From: Cycas panzhihuaensis | Taxonomy: Eukaryota; Cycadophyta | Assembly: GCA_023213395.1 (NCBI GenBank) | Contig: CM041465.1 | Span: 123,139,741 to 123,203,740, forward strand | DNA length: 64,000 nt | Reading direction: 5' to 3' | In this document: one piece after another, positions 1 to 12,679 of the stretch | Layout of the letters: every line of letters begins with the position of its first letter | Numbering within the stretch: the first letter of the stretch is position 1 | Notes under the pieces: generated by a model | The model's database searches: none | What the model was told of the DNA's origin: nothing | What the model saw: only the letters and a program-made list of their open reading frames with translations | Program-made: the position numbers and the translations under genes

Positions 1-2629
1 GCGGAGAAAATCCATTAGAGCAATTAGAGATTAATATGGAGGTCAGGATCATGAGGTAGTTTGAGTGGCTTAAATTTAGTAAAGGGAAGAAGTTTAGGCT
101 ATTACATATTAGACATAAGGCAAAAAGCTTTACTATAAGGAAATTCATCCATTGTTACAATAATGGCTTGCCCTCCTCTTTCGCCACTATGGATGTTTGG
201 AGAATCTCCCATAGCATAAAAACCCTTAATAGGGTTTAGTTTATCCTAATATTAGGGTGTGACTTCCTATCATCAAGACTCGGCATTAGTGTGGTTGCTT
301 GTTACTAGTTAATAACAGAGATTATTAGATGGTTTAGGTTCCTTAAAGCTTGCAATATGGTTGTCAAACTATGGCTTGTCAACTTCTTCCCTTAAGCTTA
401 TTTGAGCCTAACCTATTTATTAAAGTTAGAGGCTTATGGTCTGGTTGGTGTATTGATGCAAAGATGGGGTTCTATGATCTCTTACTTTTGGTGAATGAAA
501 ATGGGTTTTGCTCTATTTTTATTCGATTATAGGGGTCAACTCTTGATTATACTTAGCTCAGTTATCACTTGTGGGATCCTTGGGGATAGAGTGATTTCTT
601 AGCCCTTTATGGATTTCCCTCCTAATGGTTTGTTTGTCTCTAGACGGGTGGTCGAGGAGGTTTAGAGGTATGTAGTGGGTTTGAGATGCTTTAAGATTAC
701 ATTATATTTGCAATTGATAATGGTATGTACTAGTATTTTTAAGATCGTGTATGGCATTTGGTGTCCTGGTGTGTTGGTGGCTCATACAATGATAGATGTA
801 TTTCTTAAGTGTTGAGCACTAGTGGTTAGGTTCATCTTTATCCCTTAGAAAAAGTGAGTCCCTTACATATTTGGATGGGGCTATTTGGGGTCCAAACTCC
901 TCTCTAACTATGAGAAAAAGTGAGTCTAGGTCTATTATTGATAGGGCATAGGTGCTTTCACTTAGGTTCTAAACATGATTTATTTGATTATGTTATATTA
1001 ATGGATGAACTCTAGGGTAGAATAAGTAAATATCTACTCAATTTATCTGAGATATTATGTGGTAGCATATTAAGGTTATTGAAGATTCTAATCATGTGAC
1101 CAAGGTTTTAAGAATTTTTTGTTAAAGATTCTTGTTAGGTAGCCAAGGTCTTAAGAATTTCTCCACAATGTAGCAATTTGATGCTCTTTCTACCCATTAT
1201 AATCTAGGGAGAATAGTGTTGTTATCTAATTTTCCTTATTTTAGAGTTGTTGTGTTATGGGGTGTTGCATTAATAGTCAATTATAAGGTCAAGGTAGGTG
1301 CACTTCTTGTTGTTTGATGGAAGGTAGCCTAAGCGAAAGATTGATTGTATGATCTATCTAGTTAGTAATTATTAAGAGGTTAATGATGCATGAAGGGTTT
1401 TACGTCATAAGATAACTGTTCGATTTTCATTTCTTTTACTATTACTATTTTGTGCATCATGGTAAGGGTGGGTCAACTTGTTTTATACTTCACTAGATAA
1501 GGAGTTATGTGGTTCCCTGGTATGGCTTAGATGACATTACTAGAAGTTATAAATCTTTTTCATTAATGATGTGTTTTTATCACCAAATCAATGGAATCAT
1601 AGTCATTTCATTAGTTTAAAGATCATTGGGATGGTATAGAAGTGGATTGTAATAGTGATTATAGTTGAAAGTAAATTTGTATAGGGTGCAATCTTAGAAA
1701 GATCCTTTTGAATTGTCACATTTTGCTTGCATTGGTCGATCATAAGATTAACTCTTGGATCAGTCAATCCACTCATTGGTGTTGGATATAAGTTGAAGAA
1801 ATAAGGTGTCATCTAATATGATTTAGTAGGACTCTCATGTTTATAGTAGTCTCTATAGTTAACACCTTTTAACCTCCTTCTTTATAGGCCCATATAGGGT
1901 GATACTATTTAGTTGTAATTTTCCTCCATTGCATTACTTCTTCAAATGGTTATTGGTATGATTCTCAATCAAGGTTTTGTCTCTCAAGCACTCCCTATTA
2001 TTGTGGAACCCAAAAAGACCATCATTGTGCTTAAAAGGAATACTTAGGCGGTGGGTGTCATGTATCTTGATGTGTGTGCATCTAGACCTTTGTCGTAATT
2101 TAATTCACTTTTTATTATTTTTTCTCTCTAAATTGTGGGGTTTACTAATTAGACCATAACTTTTCACTTGGTGGTTAAAATTCAATCATTTTTATTCCAA
2201 TTTGAAGGACTATATGTGCAAAATATGTCAAAATGGTCCATAACTAGGGTAAAAGGCCTATTATAGGCCCATAGTTTTAAAGCCGAAAAATACATCAAAC
2301 ATGCCTAAACATTATGATTTAGTTTATATGTCTAAAAATAGTAGTTAATTTTTTACTAATTTTTAAATTTTCTGTAATGATACTTAGTGGTTTAGTTTTT
2401 GAGTAGGGATTAACTTAAAAACATGGTTTTATTTAATATTTTATATAATTATAAGTTTTTAGGGTTAGGGTTGGAAAATTATAGACTTCTTATTTTCACT
2501 TGTATAAACATATTTTTAACATTATCTTTTAGCAAATTAAATTGAATGGAATGAAATAGAAATAGAAATAGAAGTGAAAAGATTTTTCCTAGCCTCTAGA
2601 TTTTTCCTTATTTTTTAAGGTTATACATA
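1..2629. other. AT-rich intergenic DNA, nothing recognised
   Basis: No reading frame here exceeds about 70 codons or resembles a family I know on either strand. The text is AT-rich and looks like old decayed repeat DNA. One small detail is a pair of similar words, each starting with CAAGGT and running into TTAAGAATTT, at about 1101 and 1144. From about 2160 the composition resembles the AT-rich leader of LTR elements, so the 5' end of the gypsy relic that follows may lie here, but I see no LTR boundary or primer site. Confidence 0.4.
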
Positions 2630-3938
2630 TGGGATTGAACAACTTCATAGTGGGTCATTTTCATTATCTATTTCAATTATTGGGTTTAAGAAAAAACTAT
2701 AAAAGTTTGAGGTATTGTGATGGATATTTATTAAAGAAGTTATGGAAGTGGCAAAGTATTCCTATTGAAAGGGTAAAGAAGTGCTCATTGGCAATTAGGA
2801 GCCTTGCAAAAAGCTTATGAGAGAATATTTAGAATCCAAAGCAGTTGGATAAAGAGAAGGGTAGTAAAAAATGACAAGAATATGAGGAAGAGTGAACTAT
2901 TCCTAAATGAACATAAACTTGTAAGAGCTACAGAGGAGAATAGAATAACTTGCTACCACAATATTAAGACAAAGTAACAAAGGAAATACTAGTGAAAAGG
3001 AAGTGTTAAGTAAAGATGATGTAAGATTGGAAGATGGTGAGCTATAAGAACCAAAGATAATGGAAGAGAGATTCTTAAAAGAACTTGAAGATAAGAGCAA
3101 TAGAATGAAGGTTGGCATTGCAAACTACTAGGTGAGTTTAAAACCAGAGGAGTTAGTAGATTAACAAAATGCCATGGAGAAGTTATTTAAATAAAAGAGC
3201 ATGACCAAAGAAGAGAACATAAAGTTTACATACATAAAGTTAAATAGACATATAACTGTTTGGTGGGATCAGCTACAGAAAGAGTAGATGAAGAAAGGCA
3301 AAGAAAAAGTAGAAGTTTTTACTAATCAATTATTCTTAGACCCTCTTTAGAAAGTTCCATAACATAAAATAGAGAGAAATGATAGTACAAGACTATATGG
3401 AAGAGTTCCACAAGCTTTCCATTCATGCGGAGCATGATGAAAATGATAAACAACTCATTGTAAGGTATATAAATAGTTTAAAGTTTTTATTTAGGATGAA
3501 CTTTGCATGTATAGAGTTAAAAGTATAGAAGATATATATCAATTAGTATTAAAGGAAAATAAGATACAAAATAGGCATGCTACTTGAAGGCACTCTGTGA
3601 TGAGAAGAGGTTCATTACCTTTGTACAAAGGCAAAGTAGGAATCCCTTATATGAGAGGAAAATCATCTAATAGGATGGAAAGACAAAAAGGAGAGAGGCA
3701 TAATAGAATGTAAGGAGGAATAAAATCTTAGAACTAACCAAGAGGAAGAGGACTTTTAGGAGTTCAATGAGTAGAGACTTCTATGGCAAAAGAGGATGGA
3801 GAAAATCTTTTGTTTGTTTCAAGCGTGAGGAAGGACACAGGGCATTTGAATGCCCTCATCACCATGATAAATAATCTTGGAGGTAGGAAGAGCGTCTAAG
3901 GATGAAATTGGCTCAAAATGAAGATGGCAATAAAAGAG
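2630..3938 (+). pseudogene. Ty3/gypsy gag relic (capsid to CCHC knuckle)
   Basis: This is a decayed gag region of a Ty3/gypsy retrotransposon. Gag proteins form the particle that packages element RNA. About 3240-3300 reads like the WWDQLQ segment of the Retrotrans_gag domain. After a frameshift, 3380-3490 reads 'DYMEEFHKLSIHAEHDEND', the usual block before the end of the domain. About 3805-3850 holds a nucleic-acid-binding knuckle CX2CX4HX4C whose second Cys has become Arg (CFKREEGHRAFEC). There are many stops and frameshifts. The frame is cut at 3938 by copia-type element A, and the same gypsy resumes at 12680 with its protease. The family is clear from motif order; the lineage is not. Confidence 0.75.
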
Positions 3939-4269
3939 GGTTGTAATATTAAAATATTAGAGAAAAATAAGGACATATTTAGTAATGCACATTTATCTAT
4001 GAAACACTCAAATATGGTGGGCCTCACACCAAAGATAAAATCTATTATATAAAGAGATTAATAGTATATGAGATGATATAATGTATAACATATAGTATAA
4101 CATATTATGTAGTATGTAGTATTATGAAAAATTTAGAAAACAAAGGTATCCCATGATACCATTTATGATCCTAGTATTTCTATTATGTTATTCTCTATTC
4201 ATTCACTTATTTGATATTATGTTCATTACATTTATATTATAGTATCATTATAATTTTGTATTTTTAATA
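3939..4269 (+). repeat. 5' LTR of element A
   Basis: 331 bp, matching 12349-12679 along its whole length with scattered substitutions. Shared stretches include the blocks around CCCATGAT and TTATGATCCTAGTATTT. The first bases are mutated from TGTTGG in the 3' copy to GGTTGT here. The end reads TAATA, probably decayed from a canonical CA end. The shared TATATAA block near 4045-4055 may be the promoter TATA box, but this is inferred only from position. Confidence 0.85.
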
Positions 4270-4281
4270 TGGTATCAAAGC
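4270..4281 (+). promoter_or_regulatory. Primer binding site of element A (Met-tRNA type)
   Basis: TGGTATCAAAGC directly after the left LTR. It differs by one base from TGGTATCAGAGC, the common plant primer site complementary to the 3' end of initiator methionine tRNA. It marks where minus-strand DNA synthesis would have started. Confidence 0.8.
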
Positions 4282-5590
4282 TAAGGCAGAGAAAAGAGAT
4301 TTGTTAGTAAAAAATTGTTGCAAGTTTGATATTGTTAGAGACTCTATTTGGTGAAATAACAAAATTTGTTTAGCTTATTTCTCTTCATTCAAATGGTTCA
4401 TTTTCACTATACATCAAAACCATTTTAGTCCATTCAACTACTGTGGTTGTCTCTATTATGATGTCTTTAAGTGGCTATCTCTATTGAGTTGTGATGATCT
4501 CATGGACTATTTATTCATCATATTTGTGCACCTATAAGCACCCTCTCTCTATGTGATCCTTTGCTCAATTAAGGTCTACCTGTTCATGAGTCCTCTATTC
4601 ATGGGTGTAAAGCCTAGGCCATAGTGTGGTGTCTCTTATTACCCTAACTACACTATTATCCTCATAATTATATGTGAAGATTTAAACATTATTATATAAT
4701 TACATGACTATATTATGAGTTGTCTCCATTATCTGCCCTATAAGCTCTCGTGATCTCCATGTACTCGCTTGTAATGAACTTCATTATCCATCCTATGAGC
4801 TCACCATTATTACATCTATAAGTTGCCCTATTACATGCATGAGCTATCCATGAGATGTCTTTGTCTTCGTCCTCCTGTGATTAGTCTGATACCCCATGTG
4901 ACCACCTATGAAGCTACACTACTGAGAATATGTGGTACTTCCCTATGTTGCCTCCTCCTGTGAGCTATGAAGTGTGACAAAGACCTTAAGCTATCTAATC
5001 CATCTGCTGATTATGATTCATCAATTTATATCAAAGAAATTCATCGATTTTTATACAAATTCTATGTTATTAATTGCCTACCATTGATTTGTTGAACATG
5101 TATAGGTTCATTATTTTTTATATTGGAGATATATTTTTTTTCAAGGTTTTAATAAATTAAGTTAAATTAGAATTTGATTTGGAGTTTATAGAGCCCACTT
5201 CTTATCAATAAGTGGTCATATGCAGCAGTAGCTAACATGACTAAGGGCTAAATGACAAAAGGGGTTAAAGGCCCTAAAATTTAAGTTTTGGTCTGTTTTT
5301 GAGGTACATATGTTTTGTTGGTCATAACTTTGCAACCAAGAGCCTAATTTGTAAGCTATCTAAATCGTTAGAATCCTAATTTGAAGTGCTACATTTTGAA
5401 CTATATTTTGAGGTATTTTGATATTATCTTCATAGAGAAATTTCACTTCAAAGTTGATATATTTTTCTAGAGGCATATAAGAAAATTAAAAAGCAAAATT
5501 TATACTAGATGACACATTGAGTATGAAGAACTAATGTGCTTATTTACAATAACATATAATTAATTTTCATTAGGTAATAATTTTTTCCTG
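4282..5590 (+). other. Untranslated leader of element A
   Basis: About 1.3 kb between primer site and gag with no coding signal. The part at 4380-4990 is built of loosely repeated pyrimidine-rich words such as ATGAGCT, CTCTATT and CATTAT. It resembles in style the longer pyrimidine-rich leader of element B. From 5000 on it is plain AT-rich DNA. Confidence 0.5.
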
Positions 5591-5597
5591 TTTACTT

Positions 5598-6335
5598 CTT
5601 ACTGTTCCCAAATTCAATGGAAAAAATAACTTTATCTAGATAAGAAGAATAAAACCTTCCTTAGAAGTAAGAAATTTGTGGGAGATTGTAACTAAAGGAT
5701 ACAAAACTCTAACACCAATTTATCTTGAAGTAGAATTAACACCTAATAAAGAACACAAATTGATATAACTATTAGAAAAAGATGTAAAAGCACTTAGTTA
5801 CATATTTTCTACTTTGGAAATGAATATATACAAATAAGTATATCATGTTGCTACTACAAAAGCAACATGGAATATGTTGAAATCAATTTATGCTATAGAA
5901 GTCAAGCCATTCGAAAACCTAGTAACTGTTGAAGACAAGTATAAAAAGGTTAACATTCCATTTGTTTATATTCATTGAAGAAGACTAACTCCTCAAGGTA
6001 ATATTATAAGTGATACTCAAGCAAAAGCAAAAGTCTAAGAAGAAAAGGTATGCCAAAAGGTTGAAGAAAAGGTATGTCAACAAAAAGAGATCATAATTGA
6101 TAAAGTTATTGATGAAATTACTACTATTGAAGATGAATCTTCTATTGTCGAATGCTCTATTGAATCCTTTATTGCTAAGATTACTACTGTTGAGAATGTT
6201 GAATGTGAAGTTATTATTGATGAAGTTATTATAAAGGAATTAAGTGATGATTCTAATTATTTAAATGATGAGAACACTTTGGAAGTTGAAGAAATCAAAG
6301 AGATTGAGATTAAGTCTAATCTAGGAGATTTTTCT
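5598..6335 (+). pseudogene. gag-like gene of element A
   Basis: The frame beginning at about 5600 reads like a Ty1/copia gag N-terminus of the DUF4219/UBN2 type: a 'PKFNGKNNF' start, a 'NLWEIVTKGYK' block and an 'ATWNMLKSIY' block. There are in-frame stops, two of which fit loss of Trp or Gln codons. After about 5950 the frame becomes an acidic tail rich in Glu, Asp, Ile and Val. This includes a 24-base duplication coding EEKVCQ at about 6041-6090. No zinc knuckle is visible before element B interrupts at 6497. Confidence 0.6.
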
Positions 6336-6496
6336 ATGATCTAAAGTGATCAAGATGAAGCAGAAAGACAAGTTGAAACAAATATTCCTAAAATAGCTTA
6401 CTTGATAGAAATATTTAAAGACCTGCATCAAATAGTTTACTTGATTACATCTATAAAGATTCAATATGGTTTTGAGAATCCTCTGCAATTGATGAA

Positions 6497-6987
6497 TGTT
6501 AGAGTGTAATGTCATCACTCAACTCCCTCTTCCCTACCAAGATTATGCACCTCAATTTAGACATGTGATGCTCAATATGTCAAGGTAAGTTAAGGTAAGT
6601 TGAGTTAATTTCATTTGAGTTAAGTGAATATTATTTTATTATTAATTTGAATTCAGGGGTTGAGGAGTTTCCCTCCTCCCCCAAAACTATTTATATTATA
6701 GGGTGTACAACCCTGGTGTTTTTAGACACCGCCTTCTTTGAGGAGATTTGTAATGCTCATTTCTGCTACAATGGATTGAACAACAATACTTTCATGTGTT
6801 TATGTTATTATGATGGTGATACATTGATGTATTGATGAAATATTGGTTTATGGTTATTTGATATATGCTCTACCCTATTCTCCTGCTAGTATATATTCCA
6901 TCATTTGGTATCAAAGCATAGTCCTGTTATTATTATTCCTTCATTTGGTATAAGAGCATAGTCCTGCAAACATTATTGTTTCCTTCA
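6497..6987 (+). repeat. 5' LTR of element B with duplicated U5 end
   Basis: 491 bp starting TGTTAGAG and ending TTCCTTCA. It matches 11693-12140, which is 43 bp shorter. The difference lies at the end: a unit containing TTTGGTAT and GCATAGTC occurs at 6904 and 6944 here and once in the 3' LTR. The real primer site at 6988-7001 makes a third similar copy in the row. The LTR therefore carries primer-site-like sequence inside its own U5. Confidence 0.85.
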
Positions 6988-6989
6988 TT

Positions 6990-7001
6990 TGGTATCAGAG
7001 C
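6990..7001 (+). promoter_or_regulatory. Primer binding site of element B
   Basis: TGGTATCAGAGC, an exact match to the standard initiator-Met tRNA complement of plant LTR elements, three bases after the CA end of the left LTR. Confidence 0.85.
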
Positions 7002-7739
7002 AGGCGATTATTAACCTGTGAAGATTTGTGCAAATCTACACAGGATTTTCAGCAGTAAATTTGTAAAAGAGCATCAGCTGCCTACAAAAGTTATCAAGTT
7101 TTCTTCAAAGATCTGCAATTTGTTACTTCAGATCTGTTATTTTTTACTATAGATCTGCTTATTTTATAAAAACTTTTCAGCATTTTCTGCTACATTCATT
7201 TTAGATCTATATTTTTCATTATATTGTTTGACTATATCTTCGAGTTTTCTACAGATCTATAATTTCTAAAGCATATTCGTTTTTTTTTTAGAAGAATACA
7301 TTACAGATCTGTATATTGGAAGTTTTTGAAGCTTAGTTTTAGCTACAAAGCCAACTACAGCTGTGTGTTCCAGGTTATTCAGTTCCATTTTCAAATTTAC
7401 ACATATTTTATATATCTGCTCAATATATTCCTTTGAAAATTTTCCAAATACAAATATATAAGATTTTTTTTTATGATACATTCTCTTCAAAATATTTGAA
7501 AATTTTATTGTGACTATGTTATATGAGTATATTGCTCCATTAAGTTATTTTCCTGTTATTATTTGAAGAAATTTCTATAAAATCTCTATGTCTTTTTTCA
7601 TATACCTACAACATATTTGAAAGTTTGTTTCAAATACAAATTTATAGGTCCATCAATCCACCCCTATAAGATACTCTATATCCATGCATCTGGCCTTTGT
7701 TGTGAAAGTACAATCACATGTGCAACAAATGTCATGCTA
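7002..7739 (+). other. Element B leader, AGATCT-rich segment
   Basis: No coding signal. The word AGATCT recurs at least seven times between about 7110 and 7315, spaced roughly 20-60 bases and usually followed by G or A. This gives a loose, irregular repeat in otherwise AT-rich DNA. No function can be assigned. Confidence 0.5.
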
Positions 7740-9270
7740 GCTAAAGCTTCTCCTTAACCCTACTAAGAAGAACAATGACTTTAACAGATAAATTATTTAC
7801 CTCGCCTCATTACAACTTTGGCATTCTCATTATTATATGTAAGCTTGCCTCAAGACTCTATCATTTGGTATCTATTTGCTGCTATTTTCTCATTAACTCG
7901 GCCTTCATCTTAACTGTCTTGTATTCGACTCACCCTCTGTTCGTTACATCTTTGCTTACATTCGACTCACCCTCTGTTCGTTACTGCATTCGCCTACCAA
8001 GACTCCATTCGCCCTCTGTTCGTTATTGCCCTTGCCTTGCTGTTCCGTCTCTCACCATCCTCTGTACCATCGTTCCGGCCGTTCCCGTCTCTCGCCGTCC
8101 TCTGTACCACCGTTCTGGCCTATGTTGGCTAGTTCGTCTCACCCTCTATATAGGCTCTCGATCAGCGCGCTGCCTCATTAAACCGTTGTTATTTTACTTG
8201 GCTCACAGCACTCGCCTCGCATGCGGACTCAGACTCAGCGCTGCCTCACTGAACCATTGTTATTTTACTCAGCCTATTGTTATTTTACTCGACCTGCGTG
8301 TACCGTCTCGCCTTCCGTACAAACTCCCGACCAGTGCGTTACCTCATTGAACCATTGTTATTTTACTCGGCCTGCACGTCCATTCTAAGGCTTCCGTTCA
8401 TTATTATTTTACTCGTGTCCATTCTAAACCTTCCGTTATTTCTGGCGATTTTTTTCAATGCTTCATTGTTATTTTACTCGATCTTTGTTATTTTATTCGG
8501 TCTGCGCGCTGACGGTTCTTTATATTTTATATATTGGCCATCTCTTCGTGTTAGCCCATGGCCTGCGTAGCCGTCTCCGTGTTAGCTCTGTCCTCCAACG
8601 CTTCACTATTGCCAATCATCTCCGTGCTAGCGCCCGTCTCTCCATCCTTTTCTCGATGTACTCACGCCTCGGCTTGGCGCGCAGCGAAGTCTGCGCCCCG
8701 TGCTATTATTCTCGCCGTACTCACGCCTCGGCTTAACGCGCAGCAAAGGCACTCACCAGCTGTTTCAGCTGCCTATCCATTCCGGTGCTGTACCGGCTCC
8801 ATCTCTATATCTCCGTGCATTATTAACACTTTGTATCAGCTTGCCTCATTAACACTATCTGTTTCCCGCCAAGGTCTATCACCGTCTCTCCTTTCATTAT
8901 TGGCGCCGTCTTTCATTATTCATTTCACGTGCTTCATTATTACATGCACATTTTATATCTGTCTCGTCTCCTGCGTGATGCCCGACCTGTTCCAGCTCGG
9001 CCTCATATTGTTATACGCCGCTTCTCGCCTCATTGCAACTTTGTGCTCAGCGTTACACCTCGCATGATTTAACTAACTCATATACGCACGTACTGCCTCA
9101 TTACAGCTTTGCATTCGGCGCCCACTCTCTCATATCACGCCCCCACGTTCGGTCTCATTTATTTAACGCGTTCATTATTATTTACTTCGGAGGCTCGCCT
9201 CATTACAGCTTTGCATTTGGCGCCCTTTTATTTGCGTCTTATATATTGGCTCTGCCTACATCTCATTATT
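7740..9270 (+). repeat. Pyrimidine-rich satellite-like leader of element B
   Basis: This 1.5 kb stretch is GC-richer and C+T-rich on the plus strand, unlike its flanks. It is made of degenerate repeats of a few words: CTCGCCTCATTAC, CACCCTCTGTTCGTTA and CATTGTTATTTTACTCG. The last occurs about six times between 8180 and 8490. Open frames up to 191 codons exist only because the text is rich in C and poor in stop triplets. They resemble no protein and change frame between repeats. I read it as an expanded untranslated leader, possibly derived from a satellite. Confidence 0.6.
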
Positions 9271-9277
9271 GTACTTG

Positions 9278-10936
<1,659 letters not shown>

Positions 10937-11454
10937 ATGGCACAATTCCCCATTTTCGATGGCCATAACTTTTCACTATGGTATGACACCATGTAAACTT
11001 ATTTTATTGAACATGATCTTTTAAAGTATTTACAACATGAATGTGACCTTAGCATTAAAGAAATTTTTCGAAAGGATAATGAAGCATTAGGTTTATTGTT
11101 TTGTACTATGAATGATGAAGTTTTTTTAAAGGTATGTGATTTGACAACATCTAAGTCTATTTGAGATTTATTGATTTCCATTTATGGGGGAGATACCCCC
11201 AATGTATTTGATGAAATTTTGATGAGCATGTGAGACATGTAACAGAACAGATAGATCATGACGACAACAACCATGAGGATTCAGATCAAATGCAGGACCA
11301 CCTTGTTGCACAAGGATTTGATCCTCCATTTGAGGGGGAGAATGAAGATGAATCTTATGACATAACAAAGAATGAATCTGATGATACGACAAAGAATGAA
11401 CCTGATGATATGACAGCTGTTCAAAGCATAAAGATTATAAAAGTTCAAGTTTAA
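10937..11454 (+). pseudogene. gag-like gene of element B
   Basis: Starts with an ATG at 10937. 'MAQFPIFDGHNFSLWYDTM' is the typical start of a copia gag (P-x-F-D/N-G-x-N-F-x-x-W). In-frame stops follow at about 10994 and 11162; the second sits where family members have Trp before DLL. After a frame change near 11220 comes an acidic tail with a 24-base tandem duplication coding TKNESDD/TKNEPDD. No knuckle or pol follows; the polypurine tract is only about 225 bases downstream. Family assignment is from the N-terminal motif only. Confidence 0.6.
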
Positions 11455-11680
11455 AGCCTTCTTAATGTTCCAGTTGACAAAGTCAAAATTACAGCTATTC
11501 ATCTACATTTGCATCAAGTTTCATCTACTTATAGTTTTTCTACATCATTCCATGATAAAGAGACATATGTGACTATAAGGATGAGAAGAGTTGATAAAGA
11601 TCAAGATTAGAATTTCAAAGTTTTTTTCAAGTACCAGTTCCATAAGTTCAAGGAAAAGATACAAGTGTTCGTGCTGACAT

Positions 11681-11692
11681 TAAGGGGGAGAA
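11681..11692 (+). promoter_or_regulatory. Polypurine tract of element B
   Basis: TAAGGGGGAGAA immediately before the TGTTGG start of the 3' LTR. It is the plus-strand DNA primer of LTR elements. Element A uses nearly the same tract. Confidence 0.85.
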
Positions 11693-12140
11693 TGTTGGAG
11701 TGTAATGTCATCACTTAACTCCCTCTTACCTACCAGGATTGTGCACCTCAATTTAGACATGTGATGCTCAATATGTTAAGGTAAGTTAAGGTAAGTTGAG
11801 TTAGTTTCATTTGAGTTAAGTGAATATTATTTTATTATTAATTTGAATTCAAGGGTTGAGGAGTTTCCCTCCTCCCCCAAAACTATTTATATTATGGGGT
11901 GTACAACCGTGGTGTTTTTAGACACCACCTTCTTTGAGGAGATTTGTAATGCTCATTTCTGCTACAATTGATTAAACAACAATGCTTTCATGTGTTTATG
12001 CTATTATGATGGTGATACATTGATGTATTCGTGCAATATTGGTTTATGGTTATTTGATATATATTCTGCCCTGTTCTCCTGCTATTATTTATTCCTTCAT
12101 TTGGTATCAGAGCATAGTCTTGCAAACATTATTTCCATCA
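11693..12140 (+). repeat. 3' LTR of element B
   Basis: 448 bp, starting TGTTGGAG and ending TTCCATCA. It aligns to the 5' LTR with scattered substitutions, roughly one in twenty by eye, and one copy fewer of the U5 unit. A TATA-like TTTATATTAT lies at about 11886, as in the left copy. The downstream flank ATAAA is the likely target duplication. Confidence 0.85.
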
Positions 12141-12348
12141 ATAAAGACCCCAATATTACTAGACAAAGTGAGGTATATGAACATGAAATATCATCATTAC
12201 ATTTAAGAGTTAAAATGATAAAGACAAGCTAAAGATCAAGATCTAATTGAAGGCAAAGTACTAGATACCATCTTTAGAAAATGTCCAAGAATCAAGCATT
12301 GGAAATTCAAATGAATATTTATGTACCAAAATGTATATTAAGGGGGAG
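12141..12348 (+). other. 3' internal remnant and polypurine tract of element A
   Basis: The last ~200 internal bases of element A resume after element B. They have no coding signal beyond short acidic fragments and end in the polypurine tract TTAAGGGGGAG at 12338-12348, directly before the 3' LTR. Confidence 0.7.
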
Positions 12349-12679
12349 TGTTGGAATATTAAAATATTAGAAAAAAGTAAGGATATAGTTGCTAATGCAT
12401 ATTTATCTATGAAATACTCAAATATGGTAGGCCCCACACCAAAGATAAAATCTACTATATAAGGACATCAATAGCACATGAGATGATATATTATATAGAA
12501 TATAGTATATCATAATTATATAATATGTAATATTTCAAAAAAAAAAAAAATAAAGGTATCCCATGATGCCATTTATGATCCTAGTATTTTTGTTATGTTA
12601 TTCTCCATTCATTTACTTATTTGATATTATGTTCATTATATTTCTATCATAGTATTAGTATAATTTTGTATTTCTAATA
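12349..12679 (+). repeat. 3' LTR of element A
   Basis: 331 bp starting TGTTGGAATATT, the full-length match to 3939-4269. It includes a 14-base A run at about 12537-12551 that is absent as a pure run in the other copy. Directly after it the gypsy protease frame resumes. Confidence 0.85.

Noticed and set aside
7775-9067. Open frames of 92-191 codons in the pyrimidine-rich leader of element B
   Set aside because: They arise from C-rich repeated words, overlap in several frames and match no family. The region lies between an LTR primer site and gag.
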